Source: Flavobacterium sp. J27 (GTDB taxonomy: Bacteria; Bacteroidota; Bacteroidia; Flavobacteriales; Flavobacteriaceae). Taken from it: 64,000 bases of DNA. The notes beneath the pieces are model-generated. The model did not search any database. It saw only the letters and a program-made list of their open reading frames with translations, and was not told the origin of the DNA. Both the position numbers and the translations under genes were made by a program. The DNA lies in NCBI RefSeq assembly GCF_004303025.1, contig NZ_PJQW01000005.1:64611-128610 (forward strand), written 5' to 3'. Position 1 is the first letter of the stretch. Each line of letters begins with the position of its first letter. Below are positions 44,479 through 53,863 of the stretch, one piece after another.

Positions 44479-45136
44479 TTTTGGTGGCTACAAAAAAATA
44501 TTGATAAGAAAAAAATTCTTCAAATAATCTTAATGTAATCAAATTAATTATTCTTGTAATAGAAAATCCATTATAATGTAAAATTGAACTTTGTGCTTTT
44601 TCTATTTTATAACCCGAAATTGAAATTAATTCAACAATATTTTTTTTACAATAAAATCTCATATGAGTATAATCAAAAATACCACTTCCTTCATATCTAA
44701 AGTCTCCTTTCAAAAAGATTTTAACTAATGCAGAATAATGTCTGATATTTGGCATACTAACAATTATCTTTCCGTTAGTTTTTAAAAGTTTATGGGCTTT
44801 TTGAAGTGTTTTTTTAGGTTCAATTAAATGTTCTAAAACGTCTGGAAAAAGAATAATGTCAAAGTAATCATTATATTCTTCTAAATCTAGATACTCAATA
44901 TTACCAAAAATAAATCGATCTAGTTCTTTATAATTTTGTTTATTCTTAACATCTTCAAATAAATCAATACCAATAACTTCGGAGGCAATACCTTTTTCTT
45001 TTAAAAAATTTAATGTTTCGCCATAAGCGGCTCCTATTTCTAAGATTTTTAAATTTTTATTGTCAAGATTTATTAAACTTACCAAATCTAATCTGATATT
45101 TGAATAATATTGTTTATCTTTTTCTTCGTAATTCAT
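44465..45136 (-). CDS. Class I SAM-dependent methyltransferase
   Basis: This 223-residue protein has motif I ILEIGAAYGET, an acidic ribose ligand in VIGIDLFED, and the LFPDVLEHLIEP motif of methyltransferase domain PF08241/PF13489-type enzymes. It probably methylates a sugar during repeat-unit synthesis. It is the first gene after a perfect hairpin in the minus-strand locus, and it overlaps the flippase gene by 14 bp. Confidence 0.88.
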   Translation of the reverse strand: MNYEEKDKQYYSNIRLDLVSLINLDNKNLKILEIGAAYGETLNFLKEKGIASEVIGIDLFEDVKNKQNYKELDRFIFGNIEYLDLEEYNDYFDIILFPDVLEHLIEPKKTLQKAHKLLKTNGKIIVSMPNIRHYSALVKIFLKGDFRYEGSGIFDYTHMRFYCKKNIVELISISGYKIEKAQSSILHYNGFSITRIINLITLRLFEEFFSYQYFFVATKNEKN

Positions 45137-45164
45137 TTAATTTTATTATGAATATAAAAAAAAT

Positions 45165-45194
45165 AAAAAAGTTATCTATATAGATAACTTTTTT
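45165..45194. terminator. Perfect palindromic hairpin inside the polysaccharide locus
   Basis: A 30-bp perfect palindrome (AAAAAAGTTATCTAT and its exact complement) lies between the lipoprotein gene and the methyltransferase gene. The U run in the minus-strand direction makes it a likely terminator, which would divide the locus into two transcription units. Confidence 0.75.
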
Positions 45195-45211
45195 ATTTTA
45201 AATTACTCTAA

Positions 45212-45769
45212 CTAATTTTTATATAATTTTACCATTTCTTCTGATAATAATTGGTTAGACCACATCATTGGATCATGAATCTTACCTGTTGGTTTTAATA
45301 AATTTATTGTAGATGTAGCTTCATCATATTTAACCTGAGCATCAAGTAAATAGAAAAAATGAGTAACAGATTCTTTTCCTAGACCAAAAGAAACATCATA
45401 TGTCTTGTCTAAATATTTAATTTTCATACTATTTACAACTATATCTCCTTGCTCTGCATTGTTTCCAAAATCAAGTCTAATTTGATTAGGAAGAACATCA
45501 GCTGGCAACTTAAATAGAACCGTCTGAGCAGTTTCACTTCCTTTTACAATAGATTTAACCGAATTCTCATCACCAAAATTTAATGTCCCATCTTCAGTGT
45601 AAAATAGTTGAAAAGTATCATCTTTAGGTATTGTTAAGTTAAAACTAACATCAAAAGTTTCTTTCAATTCTTCTGTTTTTCCATTAGTTTCAGGTTTATT
45701 GTTTTCATTTTTACAAGAAATAAAAACTGCCATCATTAAAATGCATAACACTATTTTTTTTGTTTTCAT
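45212..45769 (-). CDS. Predicted lipoprotein in polysaccharide locus
   Basis: This 185-residue protein has a lipoprotein signal ending FISC (Cys19), followed by a low-complexity linker rich in Asn and Glu and one beta-rich domain (about 40-150). That domain contains FQLFYTEDG and a RLDFGNN segment. The domain looks like a carbohydrate-active or accessory module but I cannot name a family. It is 39 bp downstream of the GT39 gene and is closed by the hairpin, suggesting that the two are made together. Confidence 0.75.
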   Translation of the reverse strand: MKTKKIVLCILMMAVFISCKNENNKPETNGKTEELKETFDVSFNLTIPKDDTFQLFYTEDGTLNFGDENSVKSIVKGSETAQTVLFKLPADVLPNQIRLDFGNNAEQGDIVVNSMKIKYLDKTYDVSFGLGKESVTHFFYLLDAQVKYDEATSTINLLKPTGKIHDPMMWSNQLLSEEMVKLYKN

Positions 45770-45808
45770 ATTTTTTAAATTTTCGCAAATTTAACTATTT
45801 TTTCTATT

Positions 45809-47647
45809 CTATTTTTTTATTTTTTCTATAACTACTGAAAACACTAAAGCGTTTCTATCTGCATCATTCAAAACTAAATCGTTATCAAAAGTGATTTCTA
45901 CTTTATAATCTTGCTTTTTAGATATATCAAATTGAAAATAATTTGTTGTATCTTCTTTTTCTGTTAGAAAATAAGATGCAATTTTTCTTCCACTTAATGT
46001 AATTGTTAAGTGAGCATTTTCACCGTTAATTGGTTTTTCTGGAATACTTCTAGTTTTTATTGCTAATCTATAATTTCCTGGTTCTAAAGAGATTAGTTTT
46101 GAACTTGTTGTAGAATTAGAAAATAATAAAATATTTATTGAGTTATCAGACTTTAATGGTTCAAACTCATTGATATTTAATATAATTAAATCTTCTTCAC
46201 TCGCTTTTGGCACATAATATCTTGCCCAAGTGTCATAATATTCTAAATTATCAACTAAAATAAAATTATTATTAAGATAGGTTTCCGCTTCAGCAGATAA
46301 TGAATAGGGTTTAAAATGACCATCGACATACCAAAAAGAATCTCTACTATTTGTGCTCTTAATTTCATTAATAAACTCTTCAAGTGATTTAAGTATTACA
46401 ATATCTTTCTTAGGATCTGTATTAAAAAAATAACTCAAGTGCCATCCCCATGAAGAAACTATTTTATCTTTTCCTTTATTCTTTGTTTTTATCTTATTCG
46501 TTATCTCTCTAAATTGTGTCTTTCTAATTTCAGTATAATTTTTCTTAACTATAAATAAATCAGTAATCGAAGCAGTTACAAAAAGGAATAAAATTATATT
46601 TTTAACCAAACTATTTTTAATATTCTCTATTGAAATTGCTAACAGTAATATTATTGCTGGTAATACTACAATTAAATATCTACTTGTTAACATTGGTAAT
46701 TTTAAATAGGATCTAATGTATGGAATAAATATAGTAACCAATATCCAACATATTAAAATTATAAAAGCAAATAAAGATGAATTACTTCTTATGTTAACTG
46801 ATTTATGTCTTTTTGTAAATAATTTTATAAAATAAAATATAGTTAAAATCGTGGTTAAAAAAACCAAGGCTTCAGAATTTCCAAAAAACTCTTTAAAAAT
46901 ACCTGTTATTACTTCTGTAGAAGGAGGTGGTATCCAAAATGTTTTTATTTCTGAAGCAATTTTAAACAATTCCCAACAGAAATAATACCAAATTGAAATA
47001 GCTAAAACTCCAGCTGTAGCTGAATGTATTATATATTTTTTTCTCTCTTTTTTTTCGATTTCAAATAAAAACACAAAAAGAATTACAACCTGAGAAACTA
47101 ATAAAAATAAACCAAAAAAATGGGAATTAATCATTAGTGCTAAAGAAACACCATATATTAATGCGTTTGTAAGTGTATTTTCTTTTAAAAATCGAATCAA
47201 TCTATAAAAAGAAAAAATCGTCAAAAAAATTAGCATTATATAAAGTCTTGCCTCTTGCGAGTATAATATAAAAAAGTAATTTACACTAGCTAAAAAAGCT
47301 GCAATTAATCCAACTCTTTTGTTTTCAATTTCTTTTCCAATTATATAAAATAAGTAAACTCCAAAAATTCCAAATAAAGCAGAAACTAATCTAACAACAA
47401 AAGTTGTATGACCAAAAACAATACCGATAATTTTAATTAGAAAATAATACATAACTGGATTATTCTCCCAAACACACATAATTTCATAAGAATCTTTGAA
47501 AGAAAGACCGGGATCTGTTTCTTTCATCGTTATTATTTCATCTATCCAAATGCTTTGGTAATCCAAATGATACAAGCGTAAAACTGCTGCTAAAACGAGG
47601 ATGCCAATTAAAAAATAATTCTGTTTTATTTTTTTTATAATTTCCAT
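45809..47647 (-). CDS. GT39-type membrane glycosyltransferase with C-terminal beta domain
   Basis: This 612-residue protein starts with about 11 membrane helices typical of the ArnT/PMT superfamily. The acidic catalytic-loop motif WIDEI (Asp36-Glu37) and the ENNPVMYYF segment lie in the first periplasmic loop. Such enzymes use polyprenyl-phosphate sugars in the periplasm. After the helices come a soluble region and a C-terminal beta-sandwich-like domain (about 515-610) with FDND (587-590) and DRN (597-599), a pattern like calcium-dependent xylan-binding modules; that part is inference. The DPM-like GT2 encoded 5 bp upstream is a natural partner to make its lipid-linked donor. Confidence 0.88.
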   Translation of the reverse strand: MEIIKKIKQNYFLIGILVLAAVLRLYHLDYQSIWIDEIITMKETDPGLSFKDSYEIMCVWENNPVMYYFLIKIIGIVFGHTTFVVRLVSALFGIFGVYLFYIIGKEIENKRVGLIAAFLASVNYFFILYSQEARLYIMLIFLTIFSFYRLIRFLKENTLTNALIYGVSLALMINSHFFGLFLLVSQVVILFVFLFEIEKKERKKYIIHSATAGVLAISIWYYFCWELFKIASEIKTFWIPPPSTEVITGIFKEFFGNSEALVFLTTILTIFYFIKLFTKRHKSVNIRSNSSLFAFIILICWILVTIFIPYIRSYLKLPMLTSRYLIVVLPAIILLLAISIENIKNSLVKNIILFLFVTASITDLFIVKKNYTEIRKTQFREITNKIKTKNKGKDKIVSSWGWHLSYFFNTDPKKDIVILKSLEEFINEIKSTNSRDSFWYVDGHFKPYSLSAEAETYLNNNFILVDNLEYYDTWARYYVPKASEEDLIILNINEFEPLKSDNSINILLFSNSTTSSKLISLEPGNYRLAIKTRSIPEKPINGENAHLTITLSGRKIASYFLTEKEDTTNYFQFDISKKQDYKVEITFDNDLVLNDADRNALVFSVVIEKIKK

Positions 47648-47652
47648 ATTTT

Positions 47653-48387
47653 CTATTTTCTTTTAAAATCTCCTCTCGAAAAATATTTTTCTACAAAACA
47701 ATACATCAAAATAAAAAAATAGCGACTTCCCATTTCTTTAATTTTTAATTTAGAAACACCATATTTTCTATTTGTCCATGAATTTGGAACTACAGTATAA
47801 GAATACCCTCTTATTATCGCTTTTAAAGGTAATTCTATAGTTAAGTTAAAATGGGGAGATAAAATAGGCTTCACTCCATCTATAACTTCTTTTTTATATA
47901 ATTTAAACGCGTTTGTGGTATCGTTATACTTTATCCCCATTACTATTCTAATTATGAAATTAGCAATTCTGTTGATTATTTTTTTTACAAAAGGATAATC
48001 AATCAATTTACCTCCTTTCATAAAACGACTTCCAAAAACGCAATCATAATTGCCTTCAATCATTGTGGTATAATAACGTATCAAATCATACGGAGAATCT
48101 GACAAATCAGCCATCATTACCGCTACGCAATCACCTGAAAATCTTTCTAATCCATATCGAACCGCATAGCCAAATCCATTGGGACCTAAATTGGTTCCAT
48201 ATTGCAGTGCAGGATATTTTTGAGCTAATGCTTCTAAAACTTGTAATGTATTGTCTTTCGAATTATCATTTACTACATATATTTCATGATCAATAGTTAC
48301 TTTGGAAAAAGCTTCTTCTATTTGATCTATAGTTTCCGAAATTGATTCTTCTTCGTTGTAAGCAGGTATTACTATACTAAGTTTCAT
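47653..48387 (-). CDS. GT2 polyprenyl-phosphate glycosyltransferase (DPM-like)
   Basis: This 244-residue enzyme matches the dolichol-phosphate mannosyltransferase-like group: [13 protein letters not shown] at the N-terminus, [10 protein letters not shown], the metal-binding ADLSDSPYD (Asp94, Asp97), GSRFMKGG and the [12 protein letters not shown] segment. It has no C-terminal membrane helices. It probably loads a sugar onto undecaprenyl phosphate for the GT39 enzyme downstream. Its start overlaps the upstream epimerase gene by 4 bp, implying coupled translation. Confidence 0.9.
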   Translation of the reverse strand: MKLSIVIPAYNEEESISETIDQIEEAFSKVTIDHEIYVVNDNSKDNTLQVLEALAQKYPALQYGTNLGPNGFGYAVRYGLERFSGDCVAVMMADLSDSPYDLIRYYTTMIEGNYDCVFGSRFMKGGKLIDYPFVKKIINRIANFIIRIVMGIKYNDTTNAFKLYKKEVIDGVKPILSPHFNLTIELPLKAIIRGYSYTVVPNSWTNRKYGVSKLKIKEMGSRYFFILMYCFVEKYFSRGDFKRK

Positions 48388-49454
48388 GAATTGGTATTTC
48401 GATTGGACATATTTTGATAAATTTGGGATAAAATATCATGAATATTATATTTCCAATTCCATTCTGGGTAATGTGCTTTGAATTTAGATACATCACTTAT
48501 CCACCAAATATGGTCCCCAATTCTGTTTGTTTCAGAATATTCATAATTCATCGGTTTACCTGTAATTTGTTCACACATTTCAATCGCTTCTGCCATAGAA
48601 CAATTTGAATGGCGTCCTCCTCCAGCATTATAAACCTCTCCTTGCTTAGGATTATTGTAAAAATGCCAAAACATATTTACCAAATCCCAACTATGTATGT
48701 TGTCTCTTACTTGTTTCCCTTTGTATCCAAATACAGTATATTTATCACCTGTGATGGCACATTTCATTAAATAAGAAAGAAATCCATGTAATTGAGTACC
48801 CGAATGATTAGGTCCAGTAAGACAACCACCTCTGAAAACACCAGTATTCATTCCAAAATATTTTCCATATTCTTGAACTAAAACATCTGCAGCTACTTTT
48901 GATGCTCCAAATAAAGAATGCTTTGTGTGATCGATACTCATCTTTTCATCAATACCTTCTTTAAAATAAGGGTGTGACTCCTCTATTTCCCATCTTTTTT
49001 CTTGTTCAACTAATGGAAGATAGTTTGGTGTATCTCCATACACTTTATTTGTGGATGTGAAAATAAAAACAGCTTTATCACAATGCAAACGTGTCATTTC
49101 TAACAAATTTAAAGTACCGTTAGCATTTACTGTAAAATCTGTTATGGGTTCACGAGCAGCCCAGTCATGGCTTGGTTGTGCAGCTGTATGTACAATTAAT
49201 TTTATATCTGATTTATATTTTGAAAAGATAACTTCCAGTTCATCAATATTTCGAATATCCGCAGCATGATGTTCAAAATTAGAAATCGTATTTATTAACC
49301 GTTTCGTGTTCCATTCTGTTGAAGCGTCTTCACCAAAAAAACGAGCACGCATATTATTGTCTATTCCAATAACTTTGTCAAATTTTTCTGCAAAAAAGGA
49401 AACAGATTCACTTCCTATTAGACCTGAAGATCCTGTTACTACACAAATGTTCAT
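48384..49454 (-). CDS. CDP-paratose 2-epimerase-like SDR, paralogue 1
   Basis: This 356-residue extended SDR has the NAD-binding [11 protein letters not shown] (6-16), [19 protein letters not shown] and the conserved [14 protein letters not shown] segment, as in CDP-tyvelose/paratose 2-epimerases. The active-site tetrad position reads Phe182-Gly-Ala-Ser-Lys186, so Phe replaces the catalytic Tyr; this was confirmed in the DNA (TTT). It is paralogous to the SDR encoded 7 bp upstream. The sugar is not known, and no CDP-sugar dehydratase genes are in the window. Confidence 0.85.
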   Translation of the reverse strand: MNICVVTGSSGLIGSESVSFFAEKFDKVIGIDNNMRARFFGEDASTEWNTKRLINTISNFEHHAADIRNIDELEVIFSKYKSDIKLIVHTAAQPSHDWAAREPITDFTVNANGTLNLLEMTRLHCDKAVFIFTSTNKVYGDTPNYLPLVEQEKRWEIEESHPYFKEGIDEKMSIDHTKHSLFGASKVAADVLVQEYGKYFGMNTGVFRGGCLTGPNHSGTQLHGFLSYLMKCAITGDKYTVFGYKGKQVRDNIHSWDLVNMFWHFYNNPKQGEVYNAGGGRHSNCSMAEAIEMCEQITGKPMNYEYSETNRIGDHIWWISDVSKFKAHYPEWNWKYNIHDILSQIYQNMSNRNTNS

Positions 49455-49461
49455 TTTATTA

Positions 49462-50523
49462 TTATTTCAAAATTAATTCTAATTGTTTTTCATTCTCTTT
49501 TATCCAATGATAAATATCTGTAAAAATATCTTCTATTGTTTTTTTAGGTTTCCAACCTATCTCTGTTTCTATTCTAGAATTATCAGTAATGTAAATTCTT
49601 AAATCTGCAGTTCTTGTTTCTTCTACCTCATCAATTTGGATACTATTTCCTGTTATTTTTTCACAAATAGCTGTCATTTCTTGTAAAGAGGCACTATTTT
49701 GTAAACCTCCACCAGCGTTGTATACTTTTCCTGTAAATTTATGAATATTATGAATTTGATACTCTATTAATGCTACTAAATCATCGACATGTAATAAATC
49801 TCTAACTTGCTTCCCTTTACCTCCATAACCTATGTATTTTAAAGACTGATTCCAATAATGCTTTGCCATCCACAATGTAACAACGCCTTGATCTGTTTTT
49901 CCCATTTGTCTTGGTCCAGCAATTACTCCAAATCTTGTAATAGCGGCTTGTAAACCATAAAAAGCAGCGTACTCATGGATAAATAATTCTGAACTCAATT
50001 TTGTTGTTCCATAAAAAGACCTTGCTCCTTCCAAAGATAATTCTTCTGAAATGCCTTTTTTTGAAATGCCTTTTATGGTTTGATTTTCGGTAAATAAAAA
50101 TTTAGTTTCTTCTTCTGTGTAAAATGCTTTTTCAATTGTATCGATTGGATAAACTCTACTCGTAGATAAAAAAATTAATTTTGCATTGTTCTTAATGCAA
50201 GCATTAAAACAATTTATAGATCCATATAAATTATTGTTAATAACATAGGTAGGATCAGAATCTAATCCTGCTGTTACTGAAGGTTCTGCAGAAGCTTCAA
50301 CTAAAACATCAAACTTGCCTAATGCAAGTATGTCTTCATTGTTTCTTATATCTCCATGAACAAAATCAATGTTATTCGTCTTAAAGTCAATTAGATTCAG
50401 TTCTGAACCTCTTCTTTTAAGATTATCAAAAGCAACTATAGTATAGCTAGGATATTTCTTTTTTAAAGCTAAACATACAGTTGATCCAACAAATCCAGCT
50501 CCTCCTGTAACAATTATTTTCAT
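49462..50523 (-). CDS. CDP-paratose 2-epimerase-like SDR, paralogue 2
   Basis: This 353-residue extended SDR has NAD-binding [11 protein letters not shown] (5-15), [18 protein letters not shown], an intact Tyr171-x-x-x-Lys175, and [16 protein letters not shown]. It shares many positions with its neighbour, including the NAGGG and EITG/CEKITG segments near the C-terminus, so the two arose by duplication. It probably oxidises and reduces a nucleotide sugar ring position. It lies just downstream of the DUF2807 lipoprotein gene. Confidence 0.85.
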   Translation of the reverse strand: MKIIVTGGAGFVGSTVCLALKKKYPSYTIVAFDNLKRRGSELNLIDFKTNNIDFVHGDIRNNEDILALGKFDVLVEASAEPSVTAGLDSDPTYVINNNLYGSINCFNACIKNNAKLIFLSTSRVYPIDTIEKAFYTEEETKFLFTENQTIKGISKKGISEELSLEGARSFYGTTKLSSELFIHEYAAFYGLQAAITRFGVIAGPRQMGKTDQGVVTLWMAKHYWNQSLKYIGYGGKGKQVRDLLHVDDLVALIEYQIHNIHKFTGKVYNAGGGLQNSASLQEMTAICEKITGNSIQIDEVEETRTADLRIYITDNSRIETEIGWKPKKTIEDIFTDIYHWIKENEKQLELILK

Positions 50524-50530
50524 TTTTTTA

Positions 50531-51289
50531 TTAATAAATTAAACGTCCTGTATATTTTTCTTCAACATTAATTAAAGGTGGAATATGTTTTAAAATAACA
50601 TTCCCTGTAGCATAAATTGTTCCTTCAATTTTTTCTATTGGTTTAACAATCATATCATTTGATCCTCTCTGAAAAATATTGATATTTTTAACCGATAAAT
50701 TTTCTCCATGAAAACGACCATTCCCATAATAAAAATTTAATAGCATTTGCTCTGACAAACCACTAATAAAAAAATTTGAAACAGTATTACTTTCTATTAC
50801 CACTTGAGTATTTTCTATCTCTAAATAAAAATCCCCTGTTCCAGAGGCATCGGATTCATCTAATGAAAAAAGACGAACTATAGGTGAATGAATTGGTCCT
50901 TCACTACTTATATTTTGCTCTGTTTTAGAATGTAATTCTAATTCGGGAATTATAGGTAAATTAATTCCATTTGGAATCGTTATGATGGCTTTAGTTAGAC
51001 CATAATCTCTAGTTAAATTACAGGTAGAATTATCTTTTATAATTAACATATCATTTTCTAATTTTACCTCAATATTGTTTAAAATATTATCTCTTGTTTC
51101 TATTTTAACTTCATATTCAGGACCTTCTTTTACTAATAATGCTACACCATCATGTACCTCAATTTTATGAAACCCTTCCAAAGGAAAAGATTGTATAATC
51201 TGGTTTCCGTTTCCTTTAAAACAATCTTCTGAGATACCGCAACTACTTACAATTAACAATAATATTATGCAACAAGTATTTTTTATCAT
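50531..51289 (-). CDS. DUF2807 (head GIN domain) lipoprotein
   Basis: This 252-residue protein starts at an ATG (51289) whose product opens with a lipoprotein signal ending SSCG. The longer frame back to 51364 lies inside the upstream gene and is rejected. The mature protein, with GNGNQIIQSFPLEGFHKIEVHDG and repeated beta strands, fits the putative auto-transporter adhesin head GIN domain (PF10988). The ATG overlaps the stop of the PagL-like gene (51286-51289), a coupled arrangement. It is probably an exported surface or periplasmic protein of unknown role. Confidence 0.82.
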   Translation of the reverse strand: MIKNTCCIILLLIVSSCGISEDCFKGNGNQIIQSFPLEGFHKIEVHDGVALLVKEGPEYEVKIETRDNILNNIEVKLENDMLIIKDNSTCNLTRDYGLTKAIITIPNGINLPIIPELELHSKTEQNISSEGPIHSPIVRLFSLDESDASGTGDFYLEIENTQVVIESNTVSNFFISGLSEQMLLNFYYGNGRFHGENLSVKNINIFQRGSNDMIVKPIEKIEGTIYATGNVILKHIPPLINVEEKYTGRLIY

Positions 51290-52392
51290 AATCTTATTCC
51301 TATTGATGTTTCTATCGCTTCTGCTCTTCCTCCATGTGCTTTTAAACTCACTCCGGTAAACCAATTTTTGTAAAGATAATATTTTGCACCCACTCTTTGA
51401 TACACATCTGATTCATAATTAAAAGGTTTATAAACATAATATCCTACTTGTGTCTCTATTGATAATTTATTGATAAATAATTCATGTCCTAAAAACAAAC
51501 CTATTCTTTTATAATCTGTATTAGGATCCGTGTAATTTTTATGCTCTTTTGGAAAAGCAACAGCCACAAATTGAATATAATCTTTCAAATATCTGGATAA
51601 AAAAACATCCGTTCCTAACTGTAAAGCATTTTTTCTTCCTATCCTTTTATCTGCATACAAGCTAAAGTGATAAAATTGTCGTTGTCCTATATCTGGAATA
51701 GGTCCTTCTGAAACACCAGTTCTAAAGGCTATATTGTATTTGATACGTTCTATATAATTTGATTTAGGAGGTAGAGAATCTATAATAAATTCTTGCTTTT
51801 CATCTAAATTATAATTTAATCCTAAATTAAATACAATTGTATTCACACCGCTATTGGGTGCTTTTATCCTTCCATTCGAAAAATGAGTTAATAAAAATCC
51901 TGCTTGTAATCCTATCCTATCTATAATATTCTCTTTTTTATATTGTAATAGAGCATAGGTATTGTCCATTATTTTTGTTCCAAATGCATTGTTTTTATTA
52001 TTAGTTTCTTTATGGTATGGATTTGAAGTAATACCTATTCCTTGAGATATTCTAAGCATCAAATTACGGTTTAAAAAATAAAAATTATAATGTATTCCAA
52101 AAGCAAAATTATGTCCTAAATATTTATTCTTAAAATCAACATAATGAAAAGACACTCCATAATCTGGATAATTATAAACTTGTTGCCATTCTTTTTTTCC
52201 ATTTGTTTTCCAATTATAACTTAACATCAAACCATTAGGATGTCCAGTAATTAAATGACCTATATCATTTGTGTGTTTATATATGTTTCCTCTAAAAACT
52301 TGTGCATCGAAATATGTATTATTTCTTTCTTTCTCTTGAGAAAATGAGAGGAAGTAAGTAAAAATTAGAAAGAAAAATAATTTTTGTTTCAT
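51286..52392 (-). CDS. Acyloxyacyl hydrolase / PagL-like lipid A 3-O-deacylase
   Basis: This 368-residue protein has a signal peptide ending in SFSQ and a beta-barrel-like body. It carries the PagL catalytic signature THFSNG (His170, Ser172) followed by KAPNSGVN, as in PF09411. Members remove the 3-O acyl chain of lipid A in the outer membrane. The second ATG (52392) is preferred because it opens directly into the signal peptide and clears the rfbD gene by 4 bp. Its presence in an O-antigen locus suggests remodelling of the lipid A that carries the polymer. It is longer than the compact PagL barrels. Confidence 0.87.
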   Translation of the reverse strand: MKQKLFFFLIFTYFLSFSQEKERNNTYFDAQVFRGNIYKHTNDIGHLITGHPNGLMLSYNWKTNGKKEWQQVYNYPDYGVSFHYVDFKNKYLGHNFAFGIHYNFYFLNRNLMLRISQGIGITSNPYHKETNNKNNAFGTKIMDNTYALLQYKKENIIDRIGLQAGFLLTHFSNGRIKAPNSGVNTIVFNLGLNYNLDEKQEFIIDSLPPKSNYIERIKYNIAFRTGVSEGPIPDIGQRQFYHFSLYADKRIGRKNALQLGTDVFLSRYLKDYIQFVAVAFPKEHKNYTDPNTDYKRIGLFLGHELFINKLSIETQVGYYVYKPFNYESDVYQRVGAKYYLYKNWFTGVSLKAHGGRAEAIETSIGIRL

Positions 52393-52396
52393 TTGA

Positions 52397-53317
52397 TTAT
52401 ACTTTTTCAAGACAATTTTTAAGGCTTGCTTTCCAATCGTTAATAGTTAATTTAAAAACGTTTTTTATTTTCGTTTTGTCTAAAACGCTATATGTAGGTC
52501 TTTTAGCAGGAGTAGGGTAGCCAAATGTTGGAATAGCGTGTAATTGAATAGTACTCTTTTTAATACTAAAAATTTCTTTTGCAAATTCATACCAAGTCGT
52601 CTTTCCTTCATTGCTAAAATTATAAATACCAAATTTTTCTTGAGCCATAGTCTCTTCTTGATTTAAATTTATAATAATTTCCAAAAGAATACTGGCTAAA
52701 TCAACAGCATAAGTGGGTGTTCCTATTTGATCATTAACTACAGAAATGGTATCTTTTTCAGTTGCTAAACGCAGCATCGTTTTCATGAAATTATTCCCAA
52801 ATTCTGAGTATAACCAAGAGGTTCTTATAATTAAAGACTTTATCCATGCAATCTGAATTGCTTCTTCTCCTTGTAATTTTGTTAATCCATATACACCAGC
52901 AGGGAAAGGAATATCTGTTTCAGTAAGTCCGAAGTTACTTTTAAGAGGTAATCGAAGCTCTCTATCATAATAAGCATTATCATTTGAATAATAAGCGTCA
53001 AAAACAAAATCTGTAGAAATATGGAGTAAAATTGTATTGTATTGTTTGCATACTACTGCTATATTTTCTGCTCCATTGGCATTTATTTCAAATGCTTTTT
53101 CTGGTTCACTTTCAGCTTTATCTACTGCTGTATATGCTGCTGTATTAATACAAAAACTAGGTTTATGTTTTTCAAAGACTTGTTTACAATTTTCTTTATT
53201 AGTAATATCTAATTCTTTCGAATTACAAAAAACAAAATCAATTGAAGGATAGTTTCCTGCAATTGAAAATAGTGCTTGACCTAACTGACCATTTGCCCCA
53301 GTTATTAATACTACCAT
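52397..53317 (-). CDS. rfbD: dTDP-4-dehydrorhamnose reductase
   Basis: This 306-residue SDR catalyses the last step of dTDP-L-rhamnose synthesis. It has NAD(P)-binding GANGQLGQA (7-15), NTAAYTAVDKAE, HISTDFVFD and catalytic Tyr143-x-x-x-Lys147 in YGLTK. There is an insertion of some 20 residues before the catalytic tyrosine compared with E. coli RfbD. It overlaps rfbC by 7 bp and completes the rfbB-A-C-D series. Confidence 0.94.
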   Translation of the reverse strand: MVVLITGANGQLGQALFSIAGNYPSIDFVFCNSKELDITNKENCKQVFEKHKPSFCINTAAYTAVDKAESEPEKAFEINANGAENIAVVCKQYNTILLHISTDFVFDAYYSNDNAYYDRELRLPLKSNFGLTETDIPFPAGVYGLTKLQGEEAIQIAWIKSLIIRTSWLYSEFGNNFMKTMLRLATEKDTISVVNDQIGTPTYAVDLASILLEIIINLNQEETMAQEKFGIYNFSNEGKTTWYEFAKEIFSIKKSTIQLHAIPTFGYPTPAKRPTYSVLDKTKIKNVFKLTINDWKASLKNCLEKV

Positions 53318-53862
53318 ACTTTTTTTGCTTTTTGTAAAGTGGGTAAATTTTTATCTTTTTCTGAAACAATTAGTTCTTCGAAAGAAAATTTCCAATCTAT
53401 TTTTAATTCTGGATCATTATAGATGATACCTCCTTCACTTTCTTTATTATAAAAATTATCACATTTATAAAAAAAAGTTGCTGTATTACTTAAAACAATG
53501 AATCCATGAGCAAATCCTCTAGGTATAAAAAATTGCCTTTTGTTTTCTGATGATAATAAAACCGAAACATGTTCTCCAAATGTAGGTGAATTAGGTCTTA
53601 TATCTACTGCTACATCTAAAACTTCTCCTTCTAAAACACGAACTAATTTTGCTTGAGCAGATGACCCGCTTTGGTAGTGTAATCCTCGTAATACACCTTT
53701 TGTAGAATACGATTGATTATCTTGAACAAAATGAACATTCTGATGTATTCCTTCTTGAAACGTTTTTTCATTAAAACTTTCCATGAAATAACCTCTCTCA
53801 TCATGAATAATCTTTGGTTCGATAATATAACAATCAGATAATTTAGTAGTTATAAAATTCAT
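53311..53862 (-). CDS. rfbC: dTDP-4-dehydrorhamnose 3,5-epimerase
   Basis: This 183-residue cupin-fold epimerase has the conserved His62 in RGLHYQ, RVLEGEVLDVAVDIR, the PRGFAHGFIVLS segment and FFYKCDNFYNKESEGGI. It inverts C3 and C5 of dTDP-4-keto-6-deoxyglucose. The length is standard. It lies 1 bp after rfbA and overlaps rfbD, so the operon order is clear. Confidence 0.96.
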   Translation of the reverse strand: MNFITTKLSDCYIIEPKIIHDERGYFMESFNEKTFQEGIHQNVHFVQDNQSYSTKGVLRGLHYQSGSSAQAKLVRVLEGEVLDVAVDIRPNSPTFGEHVSVLLSSENKRQFFIPRGFAHGFIVLSNTATFFYKCDNFYNKESEGGIIYNDPELKIDWKFSFEELIVSEKDKNLPTLQKAKKVW

Positions 53863-53863
53863 T

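Noticed and set aside
37000..45100. Horizontal transfer of the glycan genes inferred from AT richness
   Set aside because: The segment looks more AT-rich than its flanks by eye, which is common for O-antigen genes, but no mobile-element boundary, integrase or tRNA site is visible and I could not compute composition.
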